Shown here: piece after piece, positions 11,123-22,025 of the stretch
Layout: every line of letters begins with the position of its first letter
Numbering within the stretch: position 1 is the first letter of the stretch
DNA from: Aaosphaeria pasadenensis
Taxonomy: Eukaryota > Ascomycota > Dothideomycetes > Pleosporales
Direction of reading: 5' to 3'
Length of the DNA stretch: 64,000 nt
Assembly (NCBI GenBank): GCA_022813625.1
Contig: JAKLMB010000007.1
Location: 248,001-312,000 of the forward strand
Position numbers and translations under genes: made by a program
Notes under the pieces: generated by a model
What the model saw: the letters and a program-made list of their open reading frames with translations, nothing else
The model's database searches: none
What the model was told of the DNA's origin: nothing

Positions 11123-13024
11123 CTAAACTTCGACATCGAGTTGCCACTCCGGTGGACCGACCCTCCATTCATCAAAATCGCGAGTACCTGGCATTTCTCG
11201 ACCGTCGCGAAGTCGAAGCCGGGGGAACCCCTGCTTTGGCCAATCCTTCTTCTCCACCTTGAAATTATGCAGAACCAGTGCACCGGAATGCCATCCCGCA
11301 GCGCATACGTTCAACGCGAAGAATGCACCCAACCCATCATCCTCACCAGCCTTGGAAACTGGTGTAAAGATGTGCGCAGCCTCTTGTTCAATCCATTCGC
11401 TAACTTCCGCTTGTACCCCTACATCTGTGGTCAATAGTTGGCTTCGTTCCTTCGCTTCTTCATGGTCATGGCCTGCAGCTGCGATGCTCTGCAGCCACTC
11501 TTGCTTAGCATCCTCAAACCAGACCTGTCGACCATTGGTGTACGCATGAGGTATCAGCTTACCCTCCGCTCTGCTGTACTGAACGCCTCGAAGTGTACCG
11601 GGAGCGCCCGTGTGACCGAGTCCAAGGGCACCGCAAGATTGAAGTTCGGTTCCATAGGATGTTATTTTTCCGGTGGAATGCAGCGCAAGGAAATGATAAT
11701 CCCCAAATGCTATCGAGATAACATCGTTGTTCTGGAGGGCAGGTATTCTTTGGAGACCACCAATTTCCGCTTGATCGGAGTTGTTTTGGCGTGCGTTCCA
11801 ACAACTGTCCAGATAACTCTGTGACGTAGTGATGACTTCTCCGTCTTTGAAGATAGCAAAACGTCGGAACGTTCCTTGGACATCTAGCGGTTTCTCACTC
11901 TTGCTGCGTAGCGCTTGTAGCTCTAAGATCTCGTCGACACGATTGCCTTCTCCAATGTGTGCGCAGAACACCCGGCCAATATCTGTTACGAAAACGAGGT
12001 AGTTCTCGAGCACAATATAATTCAGGACGACGCCGACTTCCTCACTTAGGATCTTATCTGCATCTGTCTCTCGAGAAGCACCTTTGACGCGCTGGTACGC
12101 TGTTTGTGGCACCTCGAAACTCTCCATGACAAGCATTGTATCAGTCTCGTCGTTTTCGATTGGTTCGCGTTGTACCGGAGGCCACAGAACAATACCTGTA
12201 CCATACACATAGGCGGAGCTGCAGCTCCAGCCTGCCACCACCTGCTTCACACGACCATAGAGTGGGCTGGCTGCGGGAGAGGACTCGCCTGAAGAGGCTT
12301 CTGTGAGGTCGACATGTACGAACTTCACATGTAACGATGGCTTCTCTACGTCGTACCAGGACCAGATTCTACCACTGTCAGATAATCCAAGGATATGAGA
12401 GCGGCCAGCGGAGAATTGTTTGATCGCGATGGTGGGCTCTTCATATGCAGCAACGGCTGCAGTGTAAGGATATCCGACTGGGAAGCGCAGAGATTTCGTG
12501 CCACTATGGGGGCGTGAGTAATATTGACGTTCTCCGTTGAGTATTCCAGCAATATGGAGGGTTCCATTGGATGTGAGTAGAGTTGTCGACCACCCACCAC
12601 ATTGCATGTCGGCAATGATGCCTAATTCCTCATTCCTATCCATTTCGACTGGTGTCGCGCAACCCTGCATTAGTGGTGCCATTCGTGGACGTCTTACACC
12701 CCGAGGCCCGGGGAAACGCAACTCTGGTGAGGAGTGTCCTAGGCGATTTTGAGAATTACTGCCCCATGTGAAAACGCGTGTTTGAGCGAGCATTCGGCGA
12801 TATAACTTCTGCCAGCGGTCACCGTCATGTTGGACAATAGGCTGATTGGGCACACGGAATGTCTTTCTGGTCTCATGACTCCAGTAAGATGAGTCTAAAC
12901 GGATAGAGTCTTGTTGGAAGGCTTTGCAGGTTGCACAAAATGCCAGGAAGCTTTTGGCGTCCAGATACGGGAAGATAAGGACCAGAACATCAAGTGGAAG
13001 GTCGACGATTGAAGTGGTTGCCAT
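11123..13024 (-). CDS. F-box / RCC1-repeat protein (Saf1-like)
   Basis: Single-exon gene, 633 aa from the ATG at 13024. An N-terminal F-box (residues about 5-45: VDLPLDVLVLIFPYLDAKSFLAFCATCKAF) should bind Skp1. It is followed by RCC1-type beta-propeller repeats with WGSNSQNRLGH, GRSHILGLSDSGRIWSW, FGDYHFLALHSTGKITSYG and LGLGHTG. This order matches yeast Saf1, the SCF adaptor that targets adenine deaminase Aah1 when cells enter quiescence. Equivalent substrate use here is inference. Length matches Saf1 (about 640 aa). It diverges from the eIF2B delta gene. Confidence 0.88.
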   Translation of the reverse strand: MATTSIVDLPLDVLVLIFPYLDAKSFLAFCATCKAFQQDSIRLDSSYWSHETRKTFRVPNQPIVQHDGDRWQKLYRRMLAQTRVFTWGSNSQNRLGHSSPELRFPGPRGVRRPRMAPLMQGCATPVEMDRNEELGIIADMQCGGWSTTLLTSNGTLHIAGILNGERQYYSRPHSGTKSLRFPVGYPYTAAVAAYEEPTIAIKQFSAGRSHILGLSDSGRIWSWYDVEKPSLHVKFVHVDLTEASSGESSPAASPLYGRVKQVVAGWSCSSAYVYGTGIVLWPPVQREPIENDETDTMLVMESFEVPQTAYQRVKGASRETDADKILSEEVGVVLNYIVLENYLVFVTDIGRVFCAHIGEGNRVDEILELQALRSKSEKPLDVQGTFRRFAIFKDGEVITTSQSYLDSCWNARQNNSDQAEIGGLQRIPALQNNDVISIAFGDYHFLALHSTGKITSYGTELQSCGALGLGHTGAPGTLRGVQYSRAEGKLIPHAYTNGRQVWFEDAKQEWLQSIAAAGHDHEEAKERSQLLTTDVGVQAEVSEWIEQEAAHIFTPVSKAGEDDGLGAFFALNVCAAGWHSGALVLHNFKVEKKDWPKQGFPRLRLRDGREMPGTRDFDEWRVGPPEWQLDVEV

Positions 13025-13659
13025 TCTCAAAGTGCCAGAATCTCTTTGGACTTGATGTGAAATTACTGGCAGCGACGGTGATCTACACAAGTCGAACGAG
13101 TGGGGTAGGGAGGAGAAGGAAGGAGAAAAGAAGGACACAGTTAGTGGTGGTTTTTGTAAAATTTATCGAACCGAGGGCGCGTGTGGGCTTCAATGAGTAA
13201 AAGGCACTGTGTTGTTTAGAAGAGTAAAAGGATATGTTGTTGTTAAGTTTAGAAGAGCTGCTGCCTTCAGGTTGATGTTTTAAGTGAGAGTCGCGTACGA
13301 CGCAATCAACAGATTGACGTCAGATGAGCACTCGGCGACTAGTTCGAATATAGTTAGCCCTCCTGTTCGGCGGATTTGCAAAAAGTTACCGACCGAGCTT
13401 TGACTCAACACCACCGTCTCTATCGATTACAATTTCGAGAAGCCACAGTCGACAAATCACGCACCATTTGCGCCAGTCCACGACAAAGGCCTTTTGAAGA
13501 TAACATCAGAGATCTAAGAAAGAGATATATAAAGTCGTAGCCGAGTGCTATTATTCGTCATCAGCCCAGGAATTATCGTCTGTCGCCCACAGCACCCCAC
13601 ATTCCGATTTGAGAGCCGAGCTGCCTTTGAAGACTATTGAGGTAATACCGTCCATCAAC
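13025..13659. promoter_or_regulatory. divergent promoter SAF1-like / GCD2
   Basis: 635 bp between two divergent start codons, with no coding frame of note. Position implies both promoters. Confidence 0.5.
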
Positions 13660-15237
13660 ATGAGTGAGCCCACAGGCGGAGAGACGGCTCCGTCTCCAGC
13701 TCCCATTGTCAATGATTCAACGACAACTAGCGAAACGCCCGCGCAACCTGAGACTGCTGCTCCCCCGCCTGCTCCCCCTTCTAAGGACGCCAAGACCACA
13801 GAGGCAGCTGCGGGTCCCACGAAACTCTCTGCTGCCGAGTTGAAGAAGCAGAAGCAAGCCGAGAAGCAAGCTCGCAGGGCGCAGGCAAAATCATCCGGAC
13901 CACCTGCACCACAGAAGGGGCCATCAAACAAGGAGGGAGCCAAGTCACAGAAAGAATCCAAGCAGTCCAGCAAAGATGATAAATCTAAGTCATTACCCAT
14001 GCGGAGGCGCAACTCACAGCCAAGTGTCGTAACACTCAAGGAGACGAAGAAAGAATCCCGTAAAGAGAGCAAAAAGGATTCTCGACAACCAGGTCTCTTC
14101 TTTGGTCATCTGTACAACCAACCCCGCCAACATTCAATTGTCGGCGCAACCAAGGAAGTGCACCCGGCCATTCTCGCCCTTGGTCTGCAATATAGCAGCT
14201 ATATTGTATGCGGAAGTACTGCTCGCATGGTTGCAATGCTGTTGGCTTTCAAGGCAGTCATAGATTCCTACCAGACTCCCGTTGGGACCAGTTTGGCACG
14301 CCATCTCACATCACACCACCTCAGTCCACAGATAGACTACCTTCGAAGTTGTCGTCCGCTCAGCATCAGCATGGGAAATGCTATCCGATGGTTGAAGGAC
14401 ATCATCATCAAAATCGACCCTTCAACCCCTGAAGCCGAAGCGAAGCGTGACCTCATTTCCGAGATCGATGACTTTATCCGAGACCGTGTCACTGCAGCCG
14501 ACAAGCTCATTATTGATCACGCTGTGAAGAAGATTGAGAATGGCGATGTTATTTTGACGTACGCATCGTCATCAATTGTGGAGAAGACATTGGTGCACAC
14601 ACACAAGGCCGGGATCAAGTTTTCCGTCATCGTCGTTGACTCCAAGCCCTTGTTTGAAGGCAAGCAGCTTGCCAGGAAATTAGCTCACCATGGAATACCA
14701 GTGAAGTACTTCCTTGTTACAGGAGCTACACATGCAGTCAAACAAGCGAATAAGGTCTTCTTGGGAGCGCACGCTATGATGTCTAACGGCCGACTCTATT
14801 CACGAGTGGGCACTGCGATCATATCCATGCTCGCACACGCACAGTCACTCCCAGTCATTGTACTTTGCGAATCGGTCAAATTTACAGAGCGCGTGGCTTT
14901 GGACTCTATCGTCGGCAATGAAGTCGCCCCATCCGAGGAGGTTCTTTCCGAGGGTGAGAGGCAGGAGCTACTTCCCCTAAAGCCTCATCTACCAGCAGGA
15001 CTGCTCACAAAGCTTGGTGAGAGCACAGACAAGGCAGGCGTGGAAAAGGCGAAATCTTCGGGAGAGGTGTTGAAATGGATTGAGGCTTCCGACAATCTTC
15101 AGATGTTGCAAGTCCTTTACGATGTGACCCCTGCCGAGTATATCAATATGGTTATTACGGAGTACGGAAGTCTTCCTCCAAGCTCCGTTCCAGTCGTCCA
15201 TCGTCTGAGCATGGATAAGCAAGAGACCAGGAAATGA
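13660..15237 (+). CDS. GCD2: eIF2B subunit delta
   Basis: Regulatory delta subunit of eIF2B, the guanine nucleotide exchange factor for eIF2. It senses phosphorylated eIF2 alpha and so mediates general amino acid control. Single exon; I start it at MSEPTGG (13660), 525 aa, although the frame is open further upstream. Residues 1-150 are a low-complexity tail with AELKKQKQAEKQARRAQ, typical of Gcd2. The Rossmann-like IF-2B domain follows: HPAILALGLQYSSYIVCGSTARMVAMLLAFK, HHLSPQIDYLRSCRPLSISMGNAIRWLK, GATHAVKQANKVFLGAHAMMSNG and the terminal DVTPAEYINMVITEYGSLPPSSVPVV. These distinguish delta from alpha and beta subunits. Length and motifs agree with fungal orthologues. Confidence 0.95.
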   Translation: MSEPTGGETAPSPAPIVNDSTTTSETPAQPETAAPPPAPPSKDAKTTEAAAGPTKLSAAELKKQKQAEKQARRAQAKSSGPPAPQKGPSNKEGAKSQKESKQSSKDDKSKSLPMRRRNSQPSVVTLKETKKESRKESKKDSRQPGLFFGHLYNQPRQHSIVGATKEVHPAILALGLQYSSYIVCGSTARMVAMLLAFKAVIDSYQTPVGTSLARHLTSHHLSPQIDYLRSCRPLSISMGNAIRWLKDIIIKIDPSTPEAEAKRDLISEIDDFIRDRVTAADKLIIDHAVKKIENGDVILTYASSSIVEKTLVHTHKAGIKFSVIVVDSKPLFEGKQLARKLAHHGIPVKYFLVTGATHAVKQANKVFLGAHAMMSNGRLYSRVGTAIISMLAHAQSLPVIVLCESVKFTERVALDSIVGNEVAPSEEVLSEGERQELLPLKPHLPAGLLTKLGESTDKAGVEKAKSSGEVLKWIEASDNLQMLQVLYDVTPAEYINMVITEYGSLPPSSVPVVHRLSMDKQETRK

Positions 15238-15481
15238 GTGGGTGACAGCATTTATTTGCTTTCTATTTGGGTATCTCTTGTATATGATTTCATGTGTTCA
15301 GATGTCACGCTGATTAACCATGACGGGCAGCTTAAAAGTGCCCTGTAGAGTCCTTACTAATAGATAGGAATCTCATGATCGAATTAAGCAATGACCTTTA
15401 CCTCGCCCCTCACTGCCATTCCATGCTTCGTGAACGTGCATAAACCCGTCTCCTTGATGAATACTCGTATCGCGTGGCCCA

Positions 15482-16000
15482 TCATCGAGGAAGTCCATTC
15501 CCAGCGCCTCCACCTCCACCGCCACTACTCTGAGCAGCATCACCACCAACCCCAAACCCAAAATCTGCGACACCCGCACCTGGCCTCCTCTGAAGCGCCA
15601 CCCTAACAGACTCATCCCTCCTCCTCTGTCCCACCCTCCTCACACCCGCTCCACCAGCCCCAGTAGGTCCCACGCCACTCGCAGACGCACCCCCAACGGT
15701 GCATGCCCTCCCAGCCATACCCCCAAGCGCGCGTTCACCCTGCCGTAGCAGCTCCTCGAGTCCAAGATCCTTCCACTGCGATTCTTTCCTTCCCTGCGTT
15801 GCCCTCTGTATTCCGAACGCAGCATGTTGATCTGGCACCACGTCGTCCTCGTCTTCGGGGTTCACGGGCTGGTGCTGCGGTGGGATGTAGATCTCTTCTG
15901 GCGGGATATGCGAGTTTGTGGGGTTTGTGAATGATTCGAGGAGGTCGGCGTGGTGGGACTGGTGCATGTGGAGGTAGGTGAATGTGCTGTCTCGAGACAT
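15482..16000 (-). CDS. hypothetical protein, 172 aa
   Basis: Starts MSRDSTFTYLHMHQSHHADL. Residues 1-90 look genuine: a hydrophilic acidic segment with IPPEEIYIPPQHQPVNPEDEDD and a short helix KDLGLEELLRQGERAL. From residue 95 the sequence becomes Gly/Ala/Arg-rich, which could be a disordered tail, or a wrong frame behind a missed intron. I recognise no family. It converges on eIF2B delta and diverges from the GFA gene. The start is better supported than the end. Confidence 0.55.
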   Translation of the reverse strand: MSRDSTFTYLHMHQSHHADLLESFTNPTNSHIPPEEIYIPPQHQPVNPEDEDDVVPDQHAAFGIQRATQGRKESQWKDLGLEELLRQGERALGGMAGRACTVGGASASGVGPTGAGGAGVRRVGQRRRDESVRVALQRRPGAGVADFGFGVGGDAAQSSGGGGGGAGNGLPR

Positions 16001-16904
16001 TGTGGCGCGCGGTATTTGTGTATTTGTGTAGGTGTTGAGGTTTTGTAGGTGATATCCTGTAAATAAACGTGTTTGTCGCTCAGTGGCGTGCTTGTTTTGA
16101 GGGTTGGTTGTTGCGAGTGGGTGGAAGTGTTGTGGAGGTTTGTTATCGATGTTTATCGTAGAATCTTCAACACGGACCCGCGAGGCGCGCCATCGGGGTA
16201 GTCACGCTAATCCGGAACAAGACACTGCCATCAGCAATGTCATACTTAAAGTTGACTTCGTCCCCAGGTTGTCAGATATTGATCTTACTTGGTTTCACTG
16301 TTTTCACCTTTACAATCATAATGAGTCATCATTCACCTCCTAATCGGTTCTACTAGATCTAGCAGAAGCTATCGATCCTCTCGTATCCCGAAAGACCTTT
16401 CTGCAGTTAGGAATACTTAGCACGAGGTGTTGCCCAGTTCGTACAGTCGTATTACTACGGACATGACAACTGGAGCATTCGATGGGGCCGTAGATTCCGA
16501 CAAGTGGAATCGGCCATAACGAGTCGTTAGTTGGCCCGGTATGAATGGGGCGAAGTTAGATTTCAACTACCGAGGTTTGTCCAAACCGACGAGTGTTCAC
16601 ACCTCTATTAGATTGCGGCGTTAGCGGATGTGCGCCGGAAATATGACGATAGTATAAGTTGGATGTTCATGAGTTTGATGACCAGTATACCACCGACGAT
16701 TGCCTCTGATCTTCAGAATCGTGGCATTCTCATCTTCATTCAGAGTTAAACAACATACTTAGTGCTGGAGCTTGCGCAGACCAGACTCTTCAACGAGTTC
16801 AATTGTATTTACCCCACAATATCCATTATTACATCAATCAATCCCGCAATTCTCTCCCTCTCTTCAAGATCCTCAGAATACCAAAATCTAGAACATAAAT
16901 CATC
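16001..16904. other. divergent intergenic region
   Basis: 900 bp between the starts of the 172-aa gene and the GFA-family gene. I see no coding frame above background. The 100 bp before the GFA start are rich in short pyrimidine runs, as expected of a fungal promoter and leader. Confidence 0.5.
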
Positions 16905-17416
16905 ATGTCCAACGAAGGTCGATGCAATTGCGGAAGCATCAAGGTCAAGCTTCCAGACCCAGCTCCCTCGCCCATTCTCTGCTACTGGTCCGTCCTTGCC
17001 ATCCCTCGCTCCATCAAACAACCCCTAACCCACAAATTCCCCCCATAGCTTCAATTGTCGACGAGCAAGCGCAGGAATCTGCTCGGCCAATTACATGGTC
17101 CCATGGGCGGACGTGACCGTCAGCGACCCCGACAAAGCGCTGAAGACGTACAAAGATAGTGACACCATATCCGGCAATACCATCACCCGTCACTTCTGCG
17201 GGACTTGTGGGTGGTATGTATCTCAGCGTGTTTACTCTGGGTTCTGTGCTAATTGATGTCAGCCCGATATACAGTTTGACCTCGCCAGATTCTCCCATGG
17301 TCATTTTGAAAGGTGGGCTGTTCGAACACACTCCGGCTCCAATACATGAGGTCTTCACTCAGGATAAGATCCCATGGGCGAGCTTCCAGATCCAAGAGAA
17401 AAAGCAGAATTTGTAG
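16905..17416 (+). CDS. GFA / CENP-V domain zinc protein
   Basis: Three exons, 16905-16987, 17049-17213 and 17263-17416, give 133 aa. Both introns split a TG|C cysteine codon, so each junction restores a zinc ligand. The ligand pattern is RCNCGSI (residues 7-9), CYCFNC (27-32) and FCGTCGC (about 81-86), the layout of the glutathione-dependent formaldehyde-activating (GFA) fold. Later segments, PIYSLTSPDSPMVILKGGLF and the C-terminal IPWASF, also fit. Many fungal members are uncharacterised; formaldehyde-glutathione condensation is a family label, not a prediction for this protein. No single frame covers more than a fragment of it. Confidence 0.9.
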
Positions 17417-17875
17417 TTGCGAAGGGGGAGGAAAGTTGATAGTGTCCATGTATTCACGTAGCAAATCGTAGTGTGGATAACTGATGATTCTTTTGCAATT
17501 GATATCTGACTGTATCTGACTGTAGAAGTACTGAAGCCATCTAAAGGTGTGTCAGACTCTTTGTGTTCTAGTAAGTTGATTGAAGTCGAACTCTGAACGG
17601 TCCTGCTGTAATGGTATTTTGATGTTATGGAAACCCGCTTAATCCTGTGCCATTGCTCCGTTTGCCCAGAAATGATGGAAATAAAATGTAATCTTTTGGT
17701 CGTGAATGCGGGGAATATAGCATGCAATGTCTAAGATCTTTTGGAAAGCATCGCTGAATGGGGATCCCTTGGTCATGTGCAGGCAAACATGCCTGGTCCG
17801 TCGTTAAGAAAAAGCCCCTAGTGAGGAAATGCAGTAGATCATGTTGAAGTTGGATCGGGCATCGGAAACCTCGAT
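17417..17875. other. convergent intergenic spacer
   Basis: 460 bp between the 3' ends of the GFA gene and the UPF0643 gene. A minus-strand frame here has no start or family I recognise. Probably 3' untranslated sequence. Confidence 0.5.
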
Positions 17876-18761
17876 CTAAGTTTCATGAGAAGATTTTGGT
17901 CGTGCATGCGGCTCGTTCCAGTCCTCGAATCGGAAGTCCGTAGCGTCGTCTAGAATAGTAAATTTGTGTGTCGAGAAGACGATCGACTCGTATAGGACAC
18001 GACCAGCAGCCCGGGCTTTCTTATGCCATGGGCCAAGTCCGCCTGCATATGCGTCTTCTCGGGAGCGCCAAAAGCCTTATTCCAACAATCAGTACCCACT
18101 TTGATAAAAAATTGTTTGAGGTATACTCACAAGTTGCCATGTTCCTCCGTTCAGCATTCGTCGCACCAAACCAATACTTTAGTAGACCTCCGGACTCGCA
18201 TGCTTCACGGTGACTCTCATAGTCTAGCTTGTACAGCCAGTCATTGTCGATATCTTTGTTGAGCTGAGAGCGGAAGATGACGACGTAGAAGAACTGCTCT
18301 TTCCATTGGAAACCCTCGTCTTTGGCAAACTTCCGGACAAGTTCGAGGACAGTGTCGAAGTTCAATCCTTCGGTGTACGGTGCAGTTGCATAATCCGGTC
18401 GTACGGGTTTCAAGGCAGTGAGAGCTTTGCTGAAGATTTGGTTAGATGTGTCGAGGTCGTTGAGGTCAAGGTAGTGGCCGGGGTTGTTGTATGGTGAAGA
18501 GATCAGAAATGATGATGTTTGGATGGTCTCTTTTTCTGAGTTCTTGTTTTCGTGCTCACTGTCGGCTGAGTTCAATTGGCCGAATGCGGCAGCTTCGAAT
18601 CGCAAGGCGTCGAATTCAGTTGTGATCAATGATGGGTCGAGTACAGTGGCGCCTTTTGAGGACAATTGTGCAGTTGGTTCGATGGATTTGGTGGATAGAG
18701 TTGAAGGGTCTTTTTCTACGACTTCGTGTGCGAGTGCACTGAAGTCTAGACCGGGTGCCAT
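17876..18761 (-). CDS. UPF0643 family protein
   Basis: Two exons, 18761-18131 and 18075-17876, give 276 aa. The junction restores an unbroken NMATCFWRSREDAYAGG segment. Conserved features are FQWKEQFFYVVIFRSQL, DNDWLYKLDYESHREACESGGLLKYWFG and LGPWHKKARAAGRVLYESIVF. These match fission yeast SPAPB2B2.08, the type member of UPF0643, a fungal family of unknown biochemical role. The C-terminal half is compact and rich in aromatics, the N-terminal 90 residues less conserved. The intron is 55 nt with donor GTGAGT. Confidence 0.9.
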
Positions 18762-19578
18762 TTTTCAAGATAATTGAGGCTCAAATTGCGCAACTTTGCC
18801 GATCCGGCGATGTCGTACCGGGAACGTGGTTCGGTGAATTCGAATTATCGGAGTTGACACGAAGACTTTGCTCGTTGTTCAAAGGATTAATTAGTCAGTG
18901 ATTTCAAGTGTCTGAAAGTGAAAGCGAGTAGGTGTAAATTTGAATTGTTCTGGGAAGATTCCAAACTCTTTGTATGCAGTATCTTTGCAATACGGGAATG
19001 GCCCAATTTTCGAAGTGACATCGCGCAATGCGAGCACGCAATTCAACGCCATGGCGGAATATTGCACCACACCACCACCAACAATCGCGGGTATTATTAA
19101 GGGCGTTTCGGTGTAGATTAGTGTCCGCATGCCAAATACCTTCCTGGTTGTGAAAGTCTGCGCTGCGATTTGCTGGGGAATCGTGTGTTGGATGAGAGAA
19201 AGTACCCCGAGTCTAAGTCGGATGCCATTTTGGGCGTTAGTAGACTCACTACCCCAGGATCATTCGTTGTTATGGGGCTACGAGCGACAAATCAGGACGG
19301 CAACACTTATGCAGGGTCACTTTGGATGGAGGGCTAAGAGAGATCAACGACTAGAAAACTCCTTATAAAGTCCTACAATGCATACACCAGCTCGTATTTA
19401 CAGCCGACACTTCCCTTCGCTCCTGGCCGACTTTCGGGCTCTCAGTAGAAGGATCTGATCATGCATGTTCTATTAACGCAATAAGTTTCTCATCAAGGGT
19501 ATCATGTAACATCGAAAAGCAAATAATACGCCAAAGCTCAACAGATCCCATGCACCGTACGAGTAGATGACTCCCGAT
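18762..19578. other. intergenic, promoter of UPF0643 gene
   Basis: Lies upstream of the UPF0643 gene and beyond the 3' end of POT1. Small frames on both strands (18891-19130, 19129-19368) show no domain and no fungal-like start context. No gene is supported. Confidence 0.5.
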
Positions 19579-21456
19579 TCAATCCTGAATCACTGTTTGA
19601 AGTAGTCTATGCGTGCGTTGCCAGCCCAGCGGCCACTGAGAAGACTTCGGAACTTTTACACCGTATTCTTCAATGCAAGCTTCGAAGGGCATGTTCTGGA
19701 GCCGGTTGTCTCCGGGTGGTAGGGGAAATTGGATGCCCTGGGACTGGTGATCTTTCTTCAATTCTAGAAGATTGCCCCAGAGAATGAACAATTTCTCTCG
19801 AAGCTTCTCTACAATGTGCTCATTGGTACCTCTTCTGAGGCTAGTAATGATTAGCATATTTGCTGTAATGGTTGGAAGGAGGTCTTACTCAGTTGCGTCC
19901 ATCTTGAGAAGACACTGTGCGTCTTTATCCGTGACGAACAACGGCAAACGTTGCACCTCTTGGTTACTAGAAACAACGGCGTCCTCCACAAGCAGGACGA
20001 ATGCCCATTTCCAAGCATCATCTCGTCGTCTGTTTTGATTGTCCGGGTCGTTCATTGCAACGTTCCAGTCGCAGTCCGCCATGGAATGCGTGAAGTCTTC
20101 TAGGGTACGTGGATAGAAATCGACAACGCGAAGGCGAGTACGATATTTGCAATTGACAAATGGCAAAGTAATTTCCGCCTCTGATGGGCCCTTGGTAATC
20201 AAGCCGGTATTTGACATGATCTCTCCCAGTGTAGAGAATTGTATACTCGGATATGACGCACGGATATGTGGATTGCAGCCCCCTCCAGACGTCACCTCTG
20301 TGAATTTTTCCTGCAACAGTTTCTGCTCTTCTTGCTTCTTCAGTCGTTCCTTTGCCGCTTTCGCTTTCCTTTTCGTCGTGTTCGACAGCTGTTGGTCACG
20401 ATCGGTTGAGATCTCTGTCTGGCGTTTACCGTGGCTATAGAGATATGCCTCTTTTCTCTTCATAAACTCGACTGATTGGGCTTGATAGCTGACCTTGCGA
20501 ATCTTGACCTTATCTGGATATCTTTGGTCCGCATGGAGTGCCCCTTCCAGCTTATTGGCTGGTGACATTTTGATATGCACATCATCTATTCGAACGAGAT
20601 CGCCTACTTGAATATTTTCGTTGACGTACGTAGCGTGCGGATCCCATAAACGGATCGCCATGGTGATCTGCCCATAGGGCCCTTGCCAGTTCTTGTTGGG
20701 AATATAATAGGGGTCATCGACCTGCTGAGGATCTTCATAGAGGAATAGGTCTTTGTTGACAGTATAGTCGGTCAGGTAAACGTCGATTGTGTTGTAGCCC
20801 GTGTCCCAAGTCTTTACGACCTCTCCTATGAGGTCGTAATACTTCATTATTTGCACGTCTTTGATGAGCGAGAATGTTCTCCGTGGCCGAGCCTGTGGAG
20901 AGGGTTTGTGTATTATAGTATTTTGCGGGTGTGTTAGAGCCGATACTGATGTCCCAGCTGCTGCTTTCATGCGGATGACTTCCATCTGCTCACTACGTGA
21001 AGGCATGGGAGCGGTGGCGCTTCCGACCCATCGTAGGTCTGAAAGTCCACCCTCTCCATATGCAGTGCTGAACTCAGGGTTTGGGATGTCTTTTGGATTG
21101 AAGAAGAGGACATCAAACCTGTATACATTAGAAGATGCAATGGCCTCGAATTTCGTGGAATTTCCGTATCCTCCGAACTTGACTATTCGTATCTGACGGA
21201 CAATGACAACGTCTCCCACGGCACCGAGCTTCGGCAAGTCGCCCATTTGTTTCCGAAATATCTTGCAGTTAATAGTTGACAGGTGTTCCATGGCCTCCCC
21301 GGTACCAAACTCATCTTGAACGGTGAAATGGAGGAGGAAGTCGTCACCACGTGACTTGTACGGTTGCTTCAAATCGGTGACTATTCCAATGAAAGAGGCT
21401 CTGTCGCCGGCATTACTAGCATCCTTGATTTTAATGAATCCAGGCAACGAAGCCAT
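19579..21456 (-). CDS. POT1: protection of telomeres protein Pot1
   Basis: Single-stranded telomere-binding component of shelterin. Exons 21456-19889 and 19840-19579 give 609 aa. The N-terminal OB fold (Telo_bind, residues about 5-140) holds SFIGIVTDLKQPYKSRGDDFLLHFTVQD and NCKIFRKQMGDLPKLGAVGDVVIV. A second OB fold (about 195-330) holds YDLIGEVVKTWDTGYNTIDVYLTDYT and RLWDPHATYV. The C-terminal part, VDFYPRTLEDF, WAFVLLVEDA and, across the 48-nt intron, REKLFILWGNLLELK and PFEACIEEYGVKV, matches the Pot1 C-terminal domain. Somewhat longer than fission yeast Pot1 (555 aa). It is not adjacent to a telomere in this window. It shares a 569-bp divergent promoter with importin alpha. Confidence 0.93.
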
Positions 21457-22025
21457 GGTGGAGAGCTTCGTATCTGAGAGCGGTTAGTGCATATCCCTTT
21501 TTAATGTGGGTTGAAAATAAAATAGTATGGGAGTAGTGAAAGCGAGAGCTTCCGCCGCCCTGGCAACAAGATTTTGGGTTTGATTATCCCGCGCGCCGAC
21601 GGAGTTGGTGGGTGTGTGTATGCTCACTTTTTGGTCGCAAGGCAAGCCTGAATGGAAACGGCGATGAGTGAAAGGGTGATTTGAGATCAAAACGGCAAAC
21701 TGCAGAAATGAATCTACCGTCTCACGTGAAGAGTGAATAGTCACAATGTATGTCACCCGCAAACGCGTTTGGAAAACACTCGTGAAAGAGGACCACACAA
21801 ACAATGGTTGCCGCCAAGACCTAGACCCCGCTATTTCCGAAGTAGCTAGACCATGCACGCTCTTGCCGCTTCCGCCTTTTCACCTCCCTGCCCCACGACT
21901 GAAGATAATAATCCCCTCCTTCTTTCTTTCTTTCTCTCTTTCTACCAAACAAAAACACACAACTACTCTATTTCCCTTTTCTCACCCCATTCACGACATC
22001 GCTCCACACCTGCGACGCCGCAACC
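21457..22025. promoter_or_regulatory. divergent promoter POT1 / importin alpha
   Basis: 569 bp between divergent starts. It contains a perfect 8-bp palindrome TCACGTGA at 21722-21729, a bHLH (Cbf1/USF-like) consensus, and a strong C/T tract with ctttctttcttt-type runs at about 21916-21950, just before the importin alpha start. Both are common in fungal housekeeping promoters. Use by either gene is inference. Confidence 0.6.
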
